From positions 248,001 through 312,000 of the forward strand of contig NZ_AKIZ01000022.1 in assembly GCF_000282595.1 (NCBI RefSeq): a stretch of DNA of 64,000 bases. Reading direction: 5' to 3'. A program made the translations under genes and the position numbers. The DNA is from Phyllobacterium sp. YR531 (lineage in GTDB: Bacteria; Pseudomonadota; Alphaproteobacteria; Rhizobiales; Rhizobiaceae). Below, piece after piece: positions 9,019 to 18,713 of the stretch. The notes below the pieces were generated by a model. The model searched no databases and was not told the origin of the DNA. It was given only the letters and a program-made list of their open reading frames with translations. The number at the start of each line of letters is the position of its first letter. Within the stretch, counting starts at the first letter, position 1.

Positions 9019-9169
9019 GGTTTCATTCCCATTATAAAGTTGGATTGAGGTGACCACAATTTCGCCAATATTTGCGCTCCCTCACAACTAGTTGTAATTG
9101 ATTACTTTACAGGATCGTTCATAAATCGCGAAACTCAACTTGTCATACAAGAAGGCGGATTCATTCCGT

Positions 9170-9511
9170 ATGCAAATTGCCATGTCGACATACCAAACCG
9201 GTCCATGGACTGAAAAAGAAATCTCCATAGTCCGCAGGTTCTATCCGAACTATGTCAGACTGTCGGAATTGCTGCCGACGCGCAGTCCAGCAGCAATTCG
9301 TGGGCAATGTCGCAGGCTCAATCTTTCACCAAGCAAACACAATTGGACCATGCAGGAAATTGTGCGCCTGTCTGATCTGTTTCCCCGATCGTCATGGATG
9401 GAGCTTCGCCGCGAGTTCCCATTTGCTACCGAGAAGATGTTGCAAAGCATGGCAAACAAGCACGGGATTCATCGCCGCGTGCAAAAACAGCCTGCGGTTG
9501 AGCGGGCATAA
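9170..9511 (+). CDS. Small protein with two SANT/Myb-like repeats
   Basis: A protein of about 113 residues built from two similar units. The first begins near PWTEKEISIVRRFYP and ends with RSPAAIRGQCRRL. The second begins NWTMQEIVRLSDLFP and ends TEKMLQSMANKHGI. Both have the spacing of a three-helix Myb/SANT-type DNA-binding domain, in which Trp opens helix 1 and an A(I/M)-type helix ends the unit. It may be a small DNA-binding protein. Starts at TTG 9140, ATG 9170 and ATG 9182 all lack a good ribosome-binding site, so the N-terminus is uncertain. No partner gene is evident. Confidence 0.6.
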   Translation: MQIAMSTYQTGPWTEKEISIVRRFYPNYVRLSELLPTRSPAAIRGQCRRLNLSPSKHNWTMQEIVRLSDLFPRSSWMELRREFPFATEKMLQSMANKHGIHRRVQKQPAVERA

Positions 9512-9537
9512 TTCTGCAAGTTCGATTGATGCCTGAT

Positions 9538-10314
9538 TCAGGCGTGTTGCTGAACGCTTAACCCGCCATCTATCGTGAGGCAGGTCGCGTTCATGAAGGG
9601 ACACTCGTCCGATATCATAAAGACCGCAGCCAATGCGATCTCTTCGGGAGTGGCAATCCGCCCTCCGGGATGCAGTGCCATTGTCTTGGCTTTCGCAGCT
9701 TCGGGGTCGGCAAACGAATTCCAGTAATCAATCACCTTTTGGGTCGCGACATATCCCGGAGCCAATGCGTTGACGCGGATTCCTTTGGAGGCATATTCAA
9801 TCCCTAATGACTTCGTCATTCCAAGCAGAGCATGTTTGGCAAGAGGGTAGGGAAATGTACCCGGAATAATGGTGAAGGCATGTGTTGAAGCGATGTTCAA
9901 AATTGTGCCGCCACCATTGGCGATCATATTGGGCAAAACAGCTTTGCTGCAGTTCCAAGCGCCCCTCAGATTAATGTCAAAACAGCGCTGCCACTCCTCA
10001 TCGCTTGTGGCGAGCGGCTCGTTGAAGACATTTATTCCCGCGTTGTTGATTAATGCGTTGATTGGTCCAATGGTCTTTGCTGCGTGGCTTACGGCATCCA
10101 CTATGAGCGCCTCATCGGTAATGCTGGCAACGACCCAGACGACTTTCGATTCGTTGGTAGGCAGTCGGGATATGGCTTCTTTTAGCAGAGGTCCATCCGT
10201 ATCAATCAGAAGCAGGCTCGCTCCTTCCTTGATGCAGGCTTGCGCTATCGCATAGCCAATACCCTGAGCGGCCCCTGTTATCATGATGTTCTTTTCAGAC
10301 AACCGGCCCACCAT
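9538..10314 (-). CDS. SDR family dehydrogenase, probable sugar (galactose/arabinose) 1-dehydrogenase
   Basis: A 258-residue classical SDR with TGAAQGIG, NNAG, and the catalytic YPLAK motif. It is the last gene of the araH-G-F/aldose epimerase transcript, five bases after the epimerase gene. Next to a mutarotase and opposite a D-galactonate dehydratase, it most plausibly oxidises an imported aldose (D-galactose or a close relative) to the lactone. The family alone does not fix the substrate. Confidence 0.85.
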   Translation of the reverse strand: MVGRLSEKNIMITGAAQGIGYAIAQACIKEGASLLLIDTDGPLLKEAISRLPTNESKVVWVVASITDEALIVDAVSHAAKTIGPINALINNAGINVFNEPLATSDEEWQRCFDINLRGAWNCSKAVLPNMIANGGGTILNIASTHAFTIIPGTFPYPLAKHALLGMTKSLGIEYASKGIRVNALAPGYVATQKVIDYWNSFADPEAAKAKTMALHPGGRIATPEEIALAAVFMISDECPFMNATCLTIDGGLSVQQHA

Positions 10315-10319
10315 GGTTC

Positions 10320-11159
10320 TTACCTTCTTGTTTCTTCAATTTGTATTTGGAAGCTTCCGGCCATTTGCTGGCCAGGTTGCAATACAGTCATACCACCAAG
10401 GTCACTCATATTATGTCCGTTGGGCAAATGGGTCATCGGCTCAAAGCAAAAGAAATCAGCCTCGCGTTGCGGAGCATAAATCATGTAATGCGAGAATATG
10501 CGATCAGCTGCAAGTTCCGCTCTCATCTGGAGTTCTGGCCAGATTATCCGGGCGATTCCGTCCCACTCCGCGAACGCATTATTGATCCAGCGATCAGGCA
10601 GGGTTTTCAGAATGTCAAAGTCCAAATCTGCGGGAACTGCCCCCGGCTTATCGGGCAGATGGCCAGTTGTTTCGCTCCAGAAAGTCTGTGCAAATGCCCG
10701 CAAAAGTGTCTTCGGGGTTCTTGGGAAGAACGGATGAAATCCAAGTCCGAATGGTAGCGCAAATTCGCCTTTGTTTTCGATTTTCAGACTCAAGGAAAGA
10801 ATGTTTCGATCAATTGAAATGGTCTGTTCGGCAAGGTAGCGATAAGGCGTCTGAGGTGATGATCCCTGTTCGTAAGTCAAGACGATGCTGGTTTCGGTTT
10901 GCCGAACGGGAACCCAAGCTCCCTGCCAGCCATCGCCATGCAGATAGAGAGTGTCAGTGGCCGTGTTTGCGGTGAACCCATATCTGCGTTCTTGAAAGTA
11001 AAACTGGTTCTCCGCTACCCGATTGCCAAATGGCACAAAAGGAAAGCATGCAACGGGTGTTGGATACAGAAAAGGTTTCCCACGATAGTTTGCGCGTGTC
11101 ACACCCCCGCCATTCAGACTGATCTCAACGTCCAGCACCTCATTGCATAAACGAAGCAT
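10320..11159 (-). CDS. Aldose 1-epimerase (mutarotase)
   Basis: A 279-residue GalM-family protein with the conserved FGNRVAE segment, LHGDGWQ (His), GLGFHPFF (His) and the acidic FEPMTHLPNG motif near residue 245. It interconverts alpha and beta anomers of aldoses in the cytoplasm. Its ATG shares one base with the stop codon of the upstream permease gene (TGATG), so it is coupled to the sugar importer and supplies the anomer used by the downstream dehydrogenase. Confidence 0.9.
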   Translation of the reverse strand: MLRLCNEVLDVEISLNGGGVTRANYRGKPFLYPTPVACFPFVPFGNRVAENQFYFQERRYGFTANTATDTLYLHGDGWQGAWVPVRQTETSIVLTYEQGSSPQTPYRYLAEQTISIDRNILSLSLKIENKGEFALPFGLGFHPFFPRTPKTLLRAFAQTFWSETTGHLPDKPGAVPADLDFDILKTLPDRWINNAFAEWDGIARIIWPELQMRAELAADRIFSHYMIYAPQREADFFCFEPMTHLPNGHNMSDLGGMTVLQPGQQMAGSFQIQIEETRR

Positions 11160-12112
11160 CAGCCCTTGCGGCCCGCAGCGCCGGACCTCAAATTGTCGAG
11201 CAGAACCGCGAGCAGCAAGATCAATCCGCGCACGACATATTGATAGAAGGCCTGAATGTTCAACAGGTTCATAACATTTTCAGCAATGCCCATGATCAGA
11301 ACGCCAACGATGACACCCGTCATTGCGGCTCGACCGCCTGCAAGCGATACACCGCCCAGAACGCATGCGGAAATCACGGATAATTCGAGGCCTGTGGCGG
11401 CATTCGGCTGGCCTGATGTAATGCGTGAAGCCAAGAGTATTCCGGCGATAGCGCATACAAGGCCTTGAAGGGCAAAAATCCAGATGCGCATCGATACAAC
11501 ATTGACGCCCGCCAGCCGCGAAGCTTCCGGATTGCCGCCCATGGCAAGAATGTTCTTCCCGAAAACTGTCCGGTTCAGGATGAATCCGAATGCAATGAAC
11601 AGAACCAGCATCACCCAGATTGGAGTGGGTACACCCAGAAACTTCGAAAGGGCAAGCTGGTAGAAATTTGGGTCATTGATGCCGACTGCTCGGCCATCAG
11701 ATGAAATCAAGGCAAATCCGCGCACGATCTGCATCGTGGCCAGCGTGGTGATCAATGCATTGATGCGAAACCGCGCAATAACCACGCCATTGATCAGGCC
11801 AACCAGTGATCCGCATATGAGCGCTGCGATAAGGCCGAGCAATATCGAACCAGTTGCGTTCGATGCCATGACTGCAATCATCCCAGAAAATGCAACCGTG
11901 GAACCAACGGAGAGATCGAAATCCCGTGAAGCGAGACAGAGCATCATCGTACAGGCGACAATGCCAATTGTAACAACCGACTGCAGCAAACCAAGCATAT
12001 TACGTTCAGTCAGAAAATTCGGAACGAAGACCGCAACGATCGCAAAAGCCAGAACAAATATTACCACCAGGCCCTGTTCGCCGAGCAGGATTTTTTTAAG
12101 GGACGTATTCAT
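11159..12112 (-). CDS. araH: Sugar ABC transporter permease, AraH/RbsC family
   Basis: A protein of about 317 residues with eight to ten predicted membrane segments, typical of CUT2 permeases. It contains the ASRDFDLSVGSTVAFSGM region and GIAENVMNLL near the C-terminus. I choose ATG 12112 because AAAAGG precedes it; an in-frame ATG lies five codons upstream (12127). Together with the ATPase and binding protein genes it forms a pentose/hexose importer. The symbol follows from the AraF-like binding protein. Confidence 0.88.
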   Translation of the reverse strand: MNTSLKKILLGEQGLVVIFVLAFAIVAVFVPNFLTERNMLGLLQSVVTIGIVACTMMLCLASRDFDLSVGSTVAFSGMIAVMASNATGSILLGLIAALICGSLVGLINGVVIARFRINALITTLATMQIVRGFALISSDGRAVGINDPNFYQLALSKFLGVPTPIWVMLVLFIAFGFILNRTVFGKNILAMGGNPEASRLAGVNVVSMRIWIFALQGLVCAIAGILLASRITSGQPNAATGLELSVISACVLGGVSLAGGRAAMTGVIVGVLIMGIAENVMNLLNIQAFYQYVVRGLILLLAVLLDNLRSGAAGRKG

Positions 12113-12133
12113 ATCAAGCCTTTTCAAATTAGG

Positions 12134-13639
12134 TCAGGCGACGGCAACTGTCTTGTCAGGCAGTGCTGCGGCGAGGATTTTCCGGTCGTCGAACATTTCG
12201 CGCTCATATTGTGCAGCGATGCGCCCGTTGCACATCACCGCTATCCTGTCGCTGATACCCATCACCTCAGGTAGTTCACTAGAGATGACGATTATCGCAA
12301 TGCCGCTTTCAGCGAGTTCATAGAGAATATTGTAAATTTCCGCCTTGGCTCCGACATCGATGCCCCGCGTTGGCTCGTCTATGACCAGCACTTTAACGCC
12401 CTGCTCGGACAACCATCGACCAAGGATAACCTTTTGCTGATTTCCCCCAGAAAGGTTGATTATATCCTGTTTTCGCGACGGCGTGCGTATGCGCAGCTTC
12501 TGGATAAATGTATCAGCTAGCTTTGCTTCCTGGCTCAGGCGAAGTATTCCAAACGGGGAAAAGTGACGGCGGGAGGAAACAGCGATGTTCTCCTCAATGG
12601 AACGTCCTTGGATAATTCCATCGAATTTGCGGTCTTCCGGACAAAGCACGATACCTGCTTCAATGGAGTGCCTCGGATCGTTGGGCGGGACAATTACACC
12701 ATCCACTGAAACAGTGCCTGAGCGGCGATTGTCTGCACCATAAAGCAGCCGGGTCATTTCCGAGCGACCTGCTCCTATGAGACCGAAGAAACCGAGAATC
12801 TCTCCGGATTTAACGTCGAAACTGATTGGCTGAGGTAGTATTCGCCCGCTGAGCTGATCAACCTTCAATCGGGTCTGTCCGATCTGGCGGGAACGCCATC
12901 CCCAGATATTGCTGATCTCGCGGCCAACCATTTCTGTAATGACGCGGTCACGTGTCACGCCTTCAAGACTGCTATGATGCGCAGCAAGTTTGCCATCTCG
13001 CAAAACAGTCAGACTGTCGCAAAGGCGAAATACCTCATCCAGCCTGTGCGAGATGTAAAGAATGATTTTGCCTTGTGCCTTCAGGCGGTCGATCAGCGAG
13101 AACAGGATTTCGCTTTCCCGTGAAGAAAGCGATGAAGTTGGTTCGTCCAGAGCGATAATGCGTGCGTCCAGCATTACCGCTTTGGCTATTTCGACCATCT
13201 GCCGTTGGCCAATTGAAAGGTTTGCAACTTTTATATTGGGATCGACCTCGATACCAATAGCTTGGAGCTTTTCGGAAACCTCAAAGACAAGCTTTTTGAA
13301 ATCAATCATGCCTGCGCGGGCCGGAAATCTGCCAAGCCAAAGATTTTCAGCTACGGTCAATTCGGCAACGAGCTGCAATTCCTGATGGATGACGATGACA
13401 CCTGCATTGAAAGCATCGCGGGCAGATGTATAGCCTTGCAAAGACCCATCAATCCATATCTCGCCACTATCCGCCGATTGATCGCCGGAAAGTATGCGGA
13501 TCAGTGTAGATTTGCCTGCGCCGTTTTCGCCCATAAGGCCGTGCACAGCACCTTTTTCGACAGCGAATGAAATATCCGACAGTGCCTGTACGCCCGGATA
13601 TCCTTTGCTGATGTTTTTGAATTCAAGGAAAGATGCCAT
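12134..13639 (-). CDS. araG: Sugar ABC transporter ATP-binding protein, AraG/RbsA family
   Basis: A 501-residue double ATPase. The first domain has Walker A GENGAGKST, the LSIGQRQMVEIAKA signature and Walker B IIALDEPTSSL. The second has the usual degenerate P-loop region GLIGAGRSEMTRLL, followed by LSGGNQQKVILGRWLS and VLVIDEPTRGID. This two-domain form is specific to CUT2 sugar importers. The start at ATG 13639 follows a GAAAGG site; a TTG six codons upstream lies within that site. Confidence 0.93.
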   Translation of the reverse strand: MASFLEFKNISKGYPGVQALSDISFAVEKGAVHGLMGENGAGKSTLIRILSGDQSADSGEIWIDGSLQGYTSARDAFNAGVIVIHQELQLVAELTVAENLWLGRFPARAGMIDFKKLVFEVSEKLQAIGIEVDPNIKVANLSIGQRQMVEIAKAVMLDARIIALDEPTSSLSSRESEILFSLIDRLKAQGKIILYISHRLDEVFRLCDSLTVLRDGKLAAHHSSLEGVTRDRVITEMVGREISNIWGWRSRQIGQTRLKVDQLSGRILPQPISFDVKSGEILGFFGLIGAGRSEMTRLLYGADNRRSGTVSVDGVIVPPNDPRHSIEAGIVLCPEDRKFDGIIQGRSIEENIAVSSRRHFSPFGILRLSQEAKLADTFIQKLRIRTPSRKQDIINLSGGNQQKVILGRWLSEQGVKVLVIDEPTRGIDVGAKAEIYNILYELAESGIAIIVISSELPEVMGISDRIAVMCNGRIAAQYEREMFDDRKILAAALPDKTVAVA

Positions 13640-13718
13640 GATCGGCCAACCTTTCAAGTCATGCGTGCTGACAAGAGCAAGGCGACAGGCCGATCAGCCT
13701 GTCGCTTGATGTTGAGCT

Positions 13719-14702
13719 TTACTCGATCCCGAGTTCCTTGCGCACTTCGGCATAATTACCGCGCAAAGCAAGCTGGCCAGCTGTCAGGGTCAGTTTTTCC
13801 GGTTCTTTGTCATTCGCAATCCACTCAAACATGTTGAGGGCGGTTTCATAACCATGACGTTTTGGCGAGATGATAACCGTGCCAAAGAAACCTGTCGGAG
13901 TTGGCTTCTTGAACTCGTTGATTGCAGATTCTGCTCCACCGATTCCAATTCCGATAACCCCATCGGCTGGAATGCCGACACTTTCGGTTGCCCGAACGGC
14001 CCCTAATACTGATTCATCATTCAAGCCAACAGCAACCCAGTGCTTGATACCGGCATTCTTGTTAAGAACGACAGTTGCTGCGTTGAGCGCTGCTTCAGTG
14101 TCGGTCTTGGCCTGCGGAGCATCGAAAATATTGGCTTGCGGGAAACCGGCAGCCTTGAGAACAGAGAGCGCACCCTCGACCCGGTCCACTGCGGTTGGCA
14201 GTTGATCATACGATACCCGGATTGCACCTACGCTGTTGATGTCCCAGCCACGCTTCTTGATTTCGTCCACCATTGCCTGGCCGACCGCCTCGCCGATCTT
14301 GGTCGCGGAAATACCCATATGTGGCACATCGGCAAGTGGCTCACCATCAGCGCCAACGAGCCGGTCATCCACGGTCATCATCTTGAGCTCGTTAGCCGTT
14401 GCTTTTGCAACGATGCCCGGCCCAAGCTTCACGTCAGGAGTACAGATAATGAAACCCTGGGCTCCCTGGGCGCCAAGATTGTCGATAGCGGACTGAACCT
14501 TTTCTCCGTCTTCCGCGCCGATCTTGACGAGTGTGAACCCTTTTTCCTTCGCAGCCACATCTGCAAATTTCCATTCGTCCTGAAACCATGGTTCCTCAGG
14601 TTGTTTGACGATGAAACCTATTTTTACGTCCGCGGCGAAAGCACTGCCTGCTGCCATAACGGCAACTGTGCCAGCTAATACGGCTGCTCTCAAAAAGCGC
14701 AT
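13719..14702 (-). CDS. araF: L-arabinose/D-galactose-type periplasmic binding protein (AraF family)
   Basis: A 327-residue binding protein with a signal peptide (residues 1-23, ending SAFA). The mature start KIGFIVKQPEEPWFQDEWKF, the GFIICTPDVKLGPGIVAKA region, MTVDDRLVGADG and GIGIGGAESAINEF closely resemble E. coli AraF, which binds L-arabinose and also D-galactose. It is the first gene of the transcript and follows a GGGAGAG ribosome-binding site. Given the D-galactonate dehydratase across the promoter, galactose or a related sugar is a likely ligand here. Confidence 0.92.
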   Translation of the reverse strand: MRFLRAAVLAGTVAVMAAGSAFAADVKIGFIVKQPEEPWFQDEWKFADVAAKEKGFTLVKIGAEDGEKVQSAIDNLGAQGAQGFIICTPDVKLGPGIVAKATANELKMMTVDDRLVGADGEPLADVPHMGISATKIGEAVGQAMVDEIKKRGWDINSVGAIRVSYDQLPTAVDRVEGALSVLKAAGFPQANIFDAPQAKTDTEAALNAATVVLNKNAGIKHWVAVGLNDESVLGAVRATESVGIPADGVIGIGIGGAESAINEFKKPTPTGFFGTVIISPKRHGYETALNMFEWIANDKEPEKLTLTAGQLALRGNYAEVRKELGIE

Positions 14703-14756
14703 ATCTCTCTCCCAAAAATATTGGCTGCTCCCTGCAGCACGACAATGGTTAAGTTA

Positions 14757-14793
14757 AATCATCATACTAGTCAATTGCCAATGTATGATGATT
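14757..14793. promoter_or_regulatory. Inverted repeat between araF and the GntR gene (candidate operator)
   Basis: AATCATCATAC (14757-14767) and GTATGATGATT (14783-14793) form a perfect 11-bp inverted repeat with a 15-bp spacer. It lies in the 206-bp gap between the divergent araFGH operon and the FCD-type GntR gene. It is the only strong symmetry there and is the best candidate for the regulator's binding site on both transcripts. Confidence 0.55.
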
Positions 14794-14908
14794 GAGATAG
14801 TAGTGAGATAGCTGCTGGAATGGTAGGACAGGTTGCCGCCAGCAATGGTGGAGATTCTTACAAGCTTGCGGCATTTACAGCGGGTGCTGTGCCGGATCGG
14901 AGGGCAGG

Positions 14909-15664
14909 GTGGAGCCAACAATTCTCAGAGAGACTGGTGCTGACGGCACCGTGCGGCGACCTCGCGTTCAGAAAAATGTGACGGCTGCTATTGCAATGGA
15001 AATTTGTGCTGACCGTTACCCTTCGGGAACGATTCTCCCGCGCGAGAACGATCTGTGCGCAGAATATGGTGTCAGCCGCACTGTTATACGGGAATCCTTG
15101 AAAACTCTTGAGTCGAAGGGGTTGGTGCGTGGCAAGCCCCGCGTCGGCACCACTGTTTGCGACAAGGACGATTGGAATATTCTAGACCAGCAAGTGTTGG
15201 AATGGATGGGGCCGCATATTGCCAGTTTCGATCTTCTGGGATGTATCCTCGAAGCACGCCGCACCGTTGAGCCGGTTGCTGCGGAGCTGGCCGCCGAAAG
15301 GGCAACGGCTCAAGAGATAGCCGATCTTGAAAAAGCATGGCAGGGAATGCGTGACAGCGAGGGCGACATTCAAAGGTTTACCGATGCGGATGTCGCCTTC
15401 CACGTTACACTTCTCAAAGCCAGCCACAATCAGGTGTTCCGCCAGCTCTCCGGTATTATCCATGCGGCGCTCAAATATTCCCTCCAGGCATCCAACGAGG
15501 CGGTAGAAACCCGCGATGAAGCTATTGCTGCCCATGGTCAGCTTGTTGAAGCATTGCGGATGCGTGACCGGTTAGCAGCACGCGCGTGCTCTGGCCGCTT
15601 GCTGGATCTTGCAGCCCGGGATTTGTCATCTGCCCTGCAGGAAAGCAGGGCGCGTCAGGTATAA
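14909..15664 (+). CDS. GntR family regulator with FCD ligand domain
   Basis: A 251-residue regulator starting at GTG 14909, which follows a GGAGGGCAGG site. The N-terminal winged helix contains YPSGTILPRENDLCAEYGVSR and VIRESLKTLESKGLV. The C-terminal FCD domain begins near LLGCILEARRTVEPVAAELA and carries the Asp and His positions that bind metal in this class. It is divergent from araFGH and 23 bases ahead of dgoD, so it most likely controls both, responding to a sugar acid intermediate. Confidence 0.9.
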   Translation: MEPTILRETGADGTVRRPRVQKNVTAAIAMEICADRYPSGTILPRENDLCAEYGVSRTVIRESLKTLESKGLVRGKPRVGTTVCDKDDWNILDQQVLEWMGPHIASFDLLGCILEARRTVEPVAAELAAERATAQEIADLEKAWQGMRDSEGDIQRFTDADVAFHVTLLKASHNQVFRQLSGIIHAALKYSLQASNEAVETRDEAIAAHGQLVEALRMRDRLAARACSGRLLDLAARDLSSALQESRARQV

Positions 15665-15687
15665 TTGAATACTGAAAGTACAGGCAT

Positions 15688-16836
15688 ATGAAGATTACCA
15701 AGTTTACGACATATATCGTGCCGCCCCGTTGGCTGTTTTTAAAGATAGAAACCGATGAAGGGGTTGTTGGCTGGGGCGAGCCTGTTGTGGAAGGGCGCGC
15801 ATTGACCACGGAGGCCGCCGTTCATGAATTGGCGGATTATCTTATCGGAAAAGATCCGTTCCTGATCGAAGATCATTGGAATGTCCTGTATCGCGGCGGT
15901 TTTTATCGCGGCGGTGCTGTTCACATGAGTGCACTTGCCGGCATTGATCAGGCACTTTGGGATATCAAGGGCAAAGCTCTTGGACAGCCTGTGCATTCTC
16001 TTTTGGGCGGCCAGTGCCGTGACAAGATCAAAGTCTATTCATGGGTTGGCGGGGATCGCCCATCCGATGTTGCGCGCAATGCTACGGAGATGGTTGCGCG
16101 CGGCTTCAAGGCCATCAAGCTTAATGGCTGTGAGGAAATGCAGATCGTCGACAGTTGGGAAAAAGTTGACAAGGCGGTCGCAACCATCGCCACCATTCGG
16201 GAAGCCATCGGGCCGCATATCGGTATTGGTGTCGATTTTCATGGTCGTGTCCACCGGCCAATGGCAAAAGTTCTCGCCAAGGAACTGGATCAGTATAAAC
16301 TCATGTTTATAGAAGAGCCGGTTCTTTCCGAGAATTATGAAGCCCTCAAGGAAATCGCCAATCACTGCTCAACACCTATTGCGCTGGGGGAGCGTCTCTA
16401 TTCCCGCTGGGATTTCAAGCGCATACTTGCCGAAGGTTATGTTGATATCATCCAACCGGACCTGTCTCACGCAGGCGGCATTACCGAATGCCGTAAGATA
16501 GCAGCCATGGCTGAAGCCTATGATGTGGCATTGGCTCCCCACTGTCCGCTTGGTCCTATTGCGCTTGCGGCCTGTCTGCAGATTGATGCCGTTAGCTACA
16601 ATGCCTTCATCCAGGAGCAAAGCCTCGGAATCCATTACAACAAGGCCAATGATATTCTGGATTACATCAGCAACAAGGATGTCTTCCAATATGATAACGG
16701 CTTTGTCAGCATTCCCCAAGGACCCGGACTGGGCGTGGAAGTGGATGAAGCCCATGTTGCTGAGCGTGCCAAGGAAGGTCATCGCTGGCGCAACCCGATC
16801 TGGCGTCACGAGGATGGCAGCTTTGCCGAGTGGTGA
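15688..16836 (+). CDS. dgoD: D-galactonate dehydratase
   Basis: A 382-residue mandelate racemase/enolase-superfamily enzyme. It resembles E. coli DgoD along its whole length, from [15 protein letters not shown] to the [11 protein letters not shown] tail. Metal and catalytic motifs are visible: GVDFHGR (Asp, His), FIEEPV (Glu), LGERL (Glu) and APHCPLGP (His). It converts D-galactonate to 2-dehydro-3-deoxy-D-galactonate. It follows the GntR gene in the same direction. The matching kinase and aldolase are not in the window. L-arabinonate or L-fuconate could be alternative substrates, but the similarity favours galactonate. Confidence 0.92.
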   Translation: MKITKFTTYIVPPRWLFLKIETDEGVVGWGEPVVEGRALTTEAAVHELADYLIGKDPFLIEDHWNVLYRGGFYRGGAVHMSALAGIDQALWDIKGKALGQPVHSLLGGQCRDKIKVYSWVGGDRPSDVARNATEMVARGFKAIKLNGCEEMQIVDSWEKVDKAVATIATIREAIGPHIGIGVDFHGRVHRPMAKVLAKELDQYKLMFIEEPVLSENYEALKEIANHCSTPIALGERLYSRWDFKRILAEGYVDIIQPDLSHAGGITECRKIAAMAEAYDVALAPHCPLGPIALAACLQIDAVSYNAFIQEQSLGIHYNKANDILDYISNKDVFQYDNGFVSIPQGPGLGVEVDEAHVAERAKEGHRWRNPIWRHEDGSFAEW

Positions 16837-17065
16837 TACGGCTCGCAGATCAGCCTCCTGTCGCCGGAGGTGAGCAGCAGTTCTCATATGCCGCAGTGAC
16901 ACATGGTAATCGTGCAATTGGAACATGCGCGATGCTCAAGATCACTATTGGTTGATGGATCGTTTGGATGGACAGCCGGGGAAATCGGCCTATCTTGGGT
17001 GGACAGCCCGACTCTTGCGGGCTCCCTCCACAGATCTACCATTAACCAGTATGGGCATAAATCCA

Positions 17066-18712
17066 ATGACAAAAGGTTCCGATCTACTTGTAGCAGCGCT
17101 TGAAAATGAAGGCGTTGATCGAATTTTCGGCATTCCGGGCGAAGAAAATCTGGATGTTGTCGAGTCGATACGGAAGTCTTCCATCCAGCTTGTCCTGACA
17201 AGGCACGAACAGGCAGCTGCCTTCATGGCCGCCACCTATGGTCGTCTCACAGGTAAGCCCGGTGTGTGCCTGACCACGCTTGGACCGGGTGCATTGAACC
17301 TTTCAACAGGTGCGGCCTATGCATTGTTGGGCGCGATGCCCATGATCATGATCACCGGACAAAAGGGGATATTGTCTTCCAGACAGGCGCGTTTTCAGGT
17401 GGTTGATGTGGTGGCGTCGATGAAACCCTTGACCAAGCTATCACGGCAGATTGTGTCGCCCCAGACAATTCCGACCACAGTGAGAGAGGCATTCAGGATC
17501 GCACAGGAAGAGCGGCCCGGCCCGGTACACCTGGAGCTTCCTGAAGATATTGCCGCGGAAGAGTGCGAGTCTGTTCCGCTGATTGCGCCGCATCCTGTAG
17601 AGTTGCCAACCGCTGGCGACATCGCGCTGGATCGCGCGGCATCGCTGATCATCGCAGCGAAACGACCATTATTGATGTTTGGCGCTGCTGCATCACGTCC
17701 CCGGTCGACTTCCGACATTGCGCAGTTTGTGGTTCGAACCCAAATTCCTTTCTTCACGACCCAGATGGGGAAGGGGACCGTTCCGGGCGGAACCGAACTC
17801 TATATGGGAACCGCGGCACTTTCAGAACGGGACTATGTTCATGAGGCGATCGAACAGGCCGATCTGATCATCACCATAGGTCATGATACGATTGAAAAGC
17901 CTCCCTTCATCATGGGCAAAGGTGGCCCAAAGGTTGTTCACGTTGGCTATTTGCCCGCGACGGTAGAGCAGGTCTATTTCCCTCAATCGGAAGTCATCGG
18001 CGATATTGGTCCATCACTCAAGGAACTGGCAGATCGTATCGAAGGAAAGCTGCCGAATGCTCAGGCATTGCTTCACTTGCGCGAAGGTATCCTCAGCAGA
18101 ATTGCGGCACGTGCAACCGAAGACCGCTTTACGCCTCAGCGTCTGGTCCATGACATAAGGGAAGTGATGCCGCATGACGGCATTCTTGCGCTGGACAACG
18201 GGATGTACAAAATCTGGTTTGCCAGAAATTATCGCACCAGAATGGCCAACACGCTGCTTCTCGACAATGCGTTGGCGACGATGGGGGCCGGTCTACCCTC
18301 AGCCATGACAGCAGCAATGCTCTACCCGGAGCGCCGTGTCATGGCGGTTTGCGGCGATGGCGGCTTCATGATGAACAGTCAGGAGCTTGAAACAGCGGTA
18401 CGCATGAAATTGAACCTGGTTGTGCTTATCATCGAGGACGGCGCATATGGGATGATACGCTGGAAACAGGCGGTAGATGAATTCCCCGATTTCGGCATGA
18501 CTTTTGGTAATCCCGATTTTGTGAAATACGCTGAATCCTACGGCGCCAAAGGAACACGCGTCACTGAAATCGGACAGTTCAAGCAAGCCATTGCAACGGC
18601 CTTTGCAGATGGCGGCGTCCATCTCGTCAATGTACCAATCGACTATTCGGAAAATGAGCGTGTACTTGTGAAGGAATTGCGTGAACGACTGCCAGCAATA
18701 TTGGAGGCCTGA
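17066..18712 (+). CDS. ThDP-dependent acetolactate synthase large subunit-like enzyme
   Basis: About 548 residues with the three domains of ThDP decarboxylase-type enzymes. The PYR domain has the catalytic Glu in TRHEQAAAFMAATYGRL. The central domain begins near RPLLMFGAAASRP. The PP domain has the ThDP motif GDGGFMMNSQELETAVRMKL and IIEDGAYGMIRWKQ. It resembles catabolic, single-subunit acetolactate synthases more than IlvI, and no regulatory subunit gene is nearby. ATG 17066 is chosen because homologues usually begin at MTKGSDLL; ATG 17051 is an alternative. One base separates it from the aldehyde dehydrogenase ATG, so the two enzymes probably work together. Confidence 0.87.
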   Translation: MTKGSDLLVAALENEGVDRIFGIPGEENLDVVESIRKSSIQLVLTRHEQAAAFMAATYGRLTGKPGVCLTTLGPGALNLSTGAAYALLGAMPMIMITGQKGILSSRQARFQVVDVVASMKPLTKLSRQIVSPQTIPTTVREAFRIAQEERPGPVHLELPEDIAAEECESVPLIAPHPVELPTAGDIALDRAASLIIAAKRPLLMFGAAASRPRSTSDIAQFVVRTQIPFFTTQMGKGTVPGGTELYMGTAALSERDYVHEAIEQADLIITIGHDTIEKPPFIMGKGGPKVVHVGYLPATVEQVYFPQSEVIGDIGPSLKELADRIEGKLPNAQALLHLREGILSRIAARATEDRFTPQRLVHDIREVMPHDGILALDNGMYKIWFARNYRTRMANTLLLDNALATMGAGLPSAMTAAMLYPERRVMAVCGDGGFMMNSQELETAVRMKLNLVVLIIEDGAYGMIRWKQAVDEFPDFGMTFGNPDFVKYAESYGAKGTRVTEIGQFKQAIATAFADGGVHLVNVPIDYSENERVLVKELRERLPAILEA

Positions 18713-18713
18713 A

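Noticed and set aside
16854-16870. Small hairpin CCTCC/GGAGG after dgoD as a terminator
   Set aside because: The stem is only five bases without a T run; it is too weak to call.
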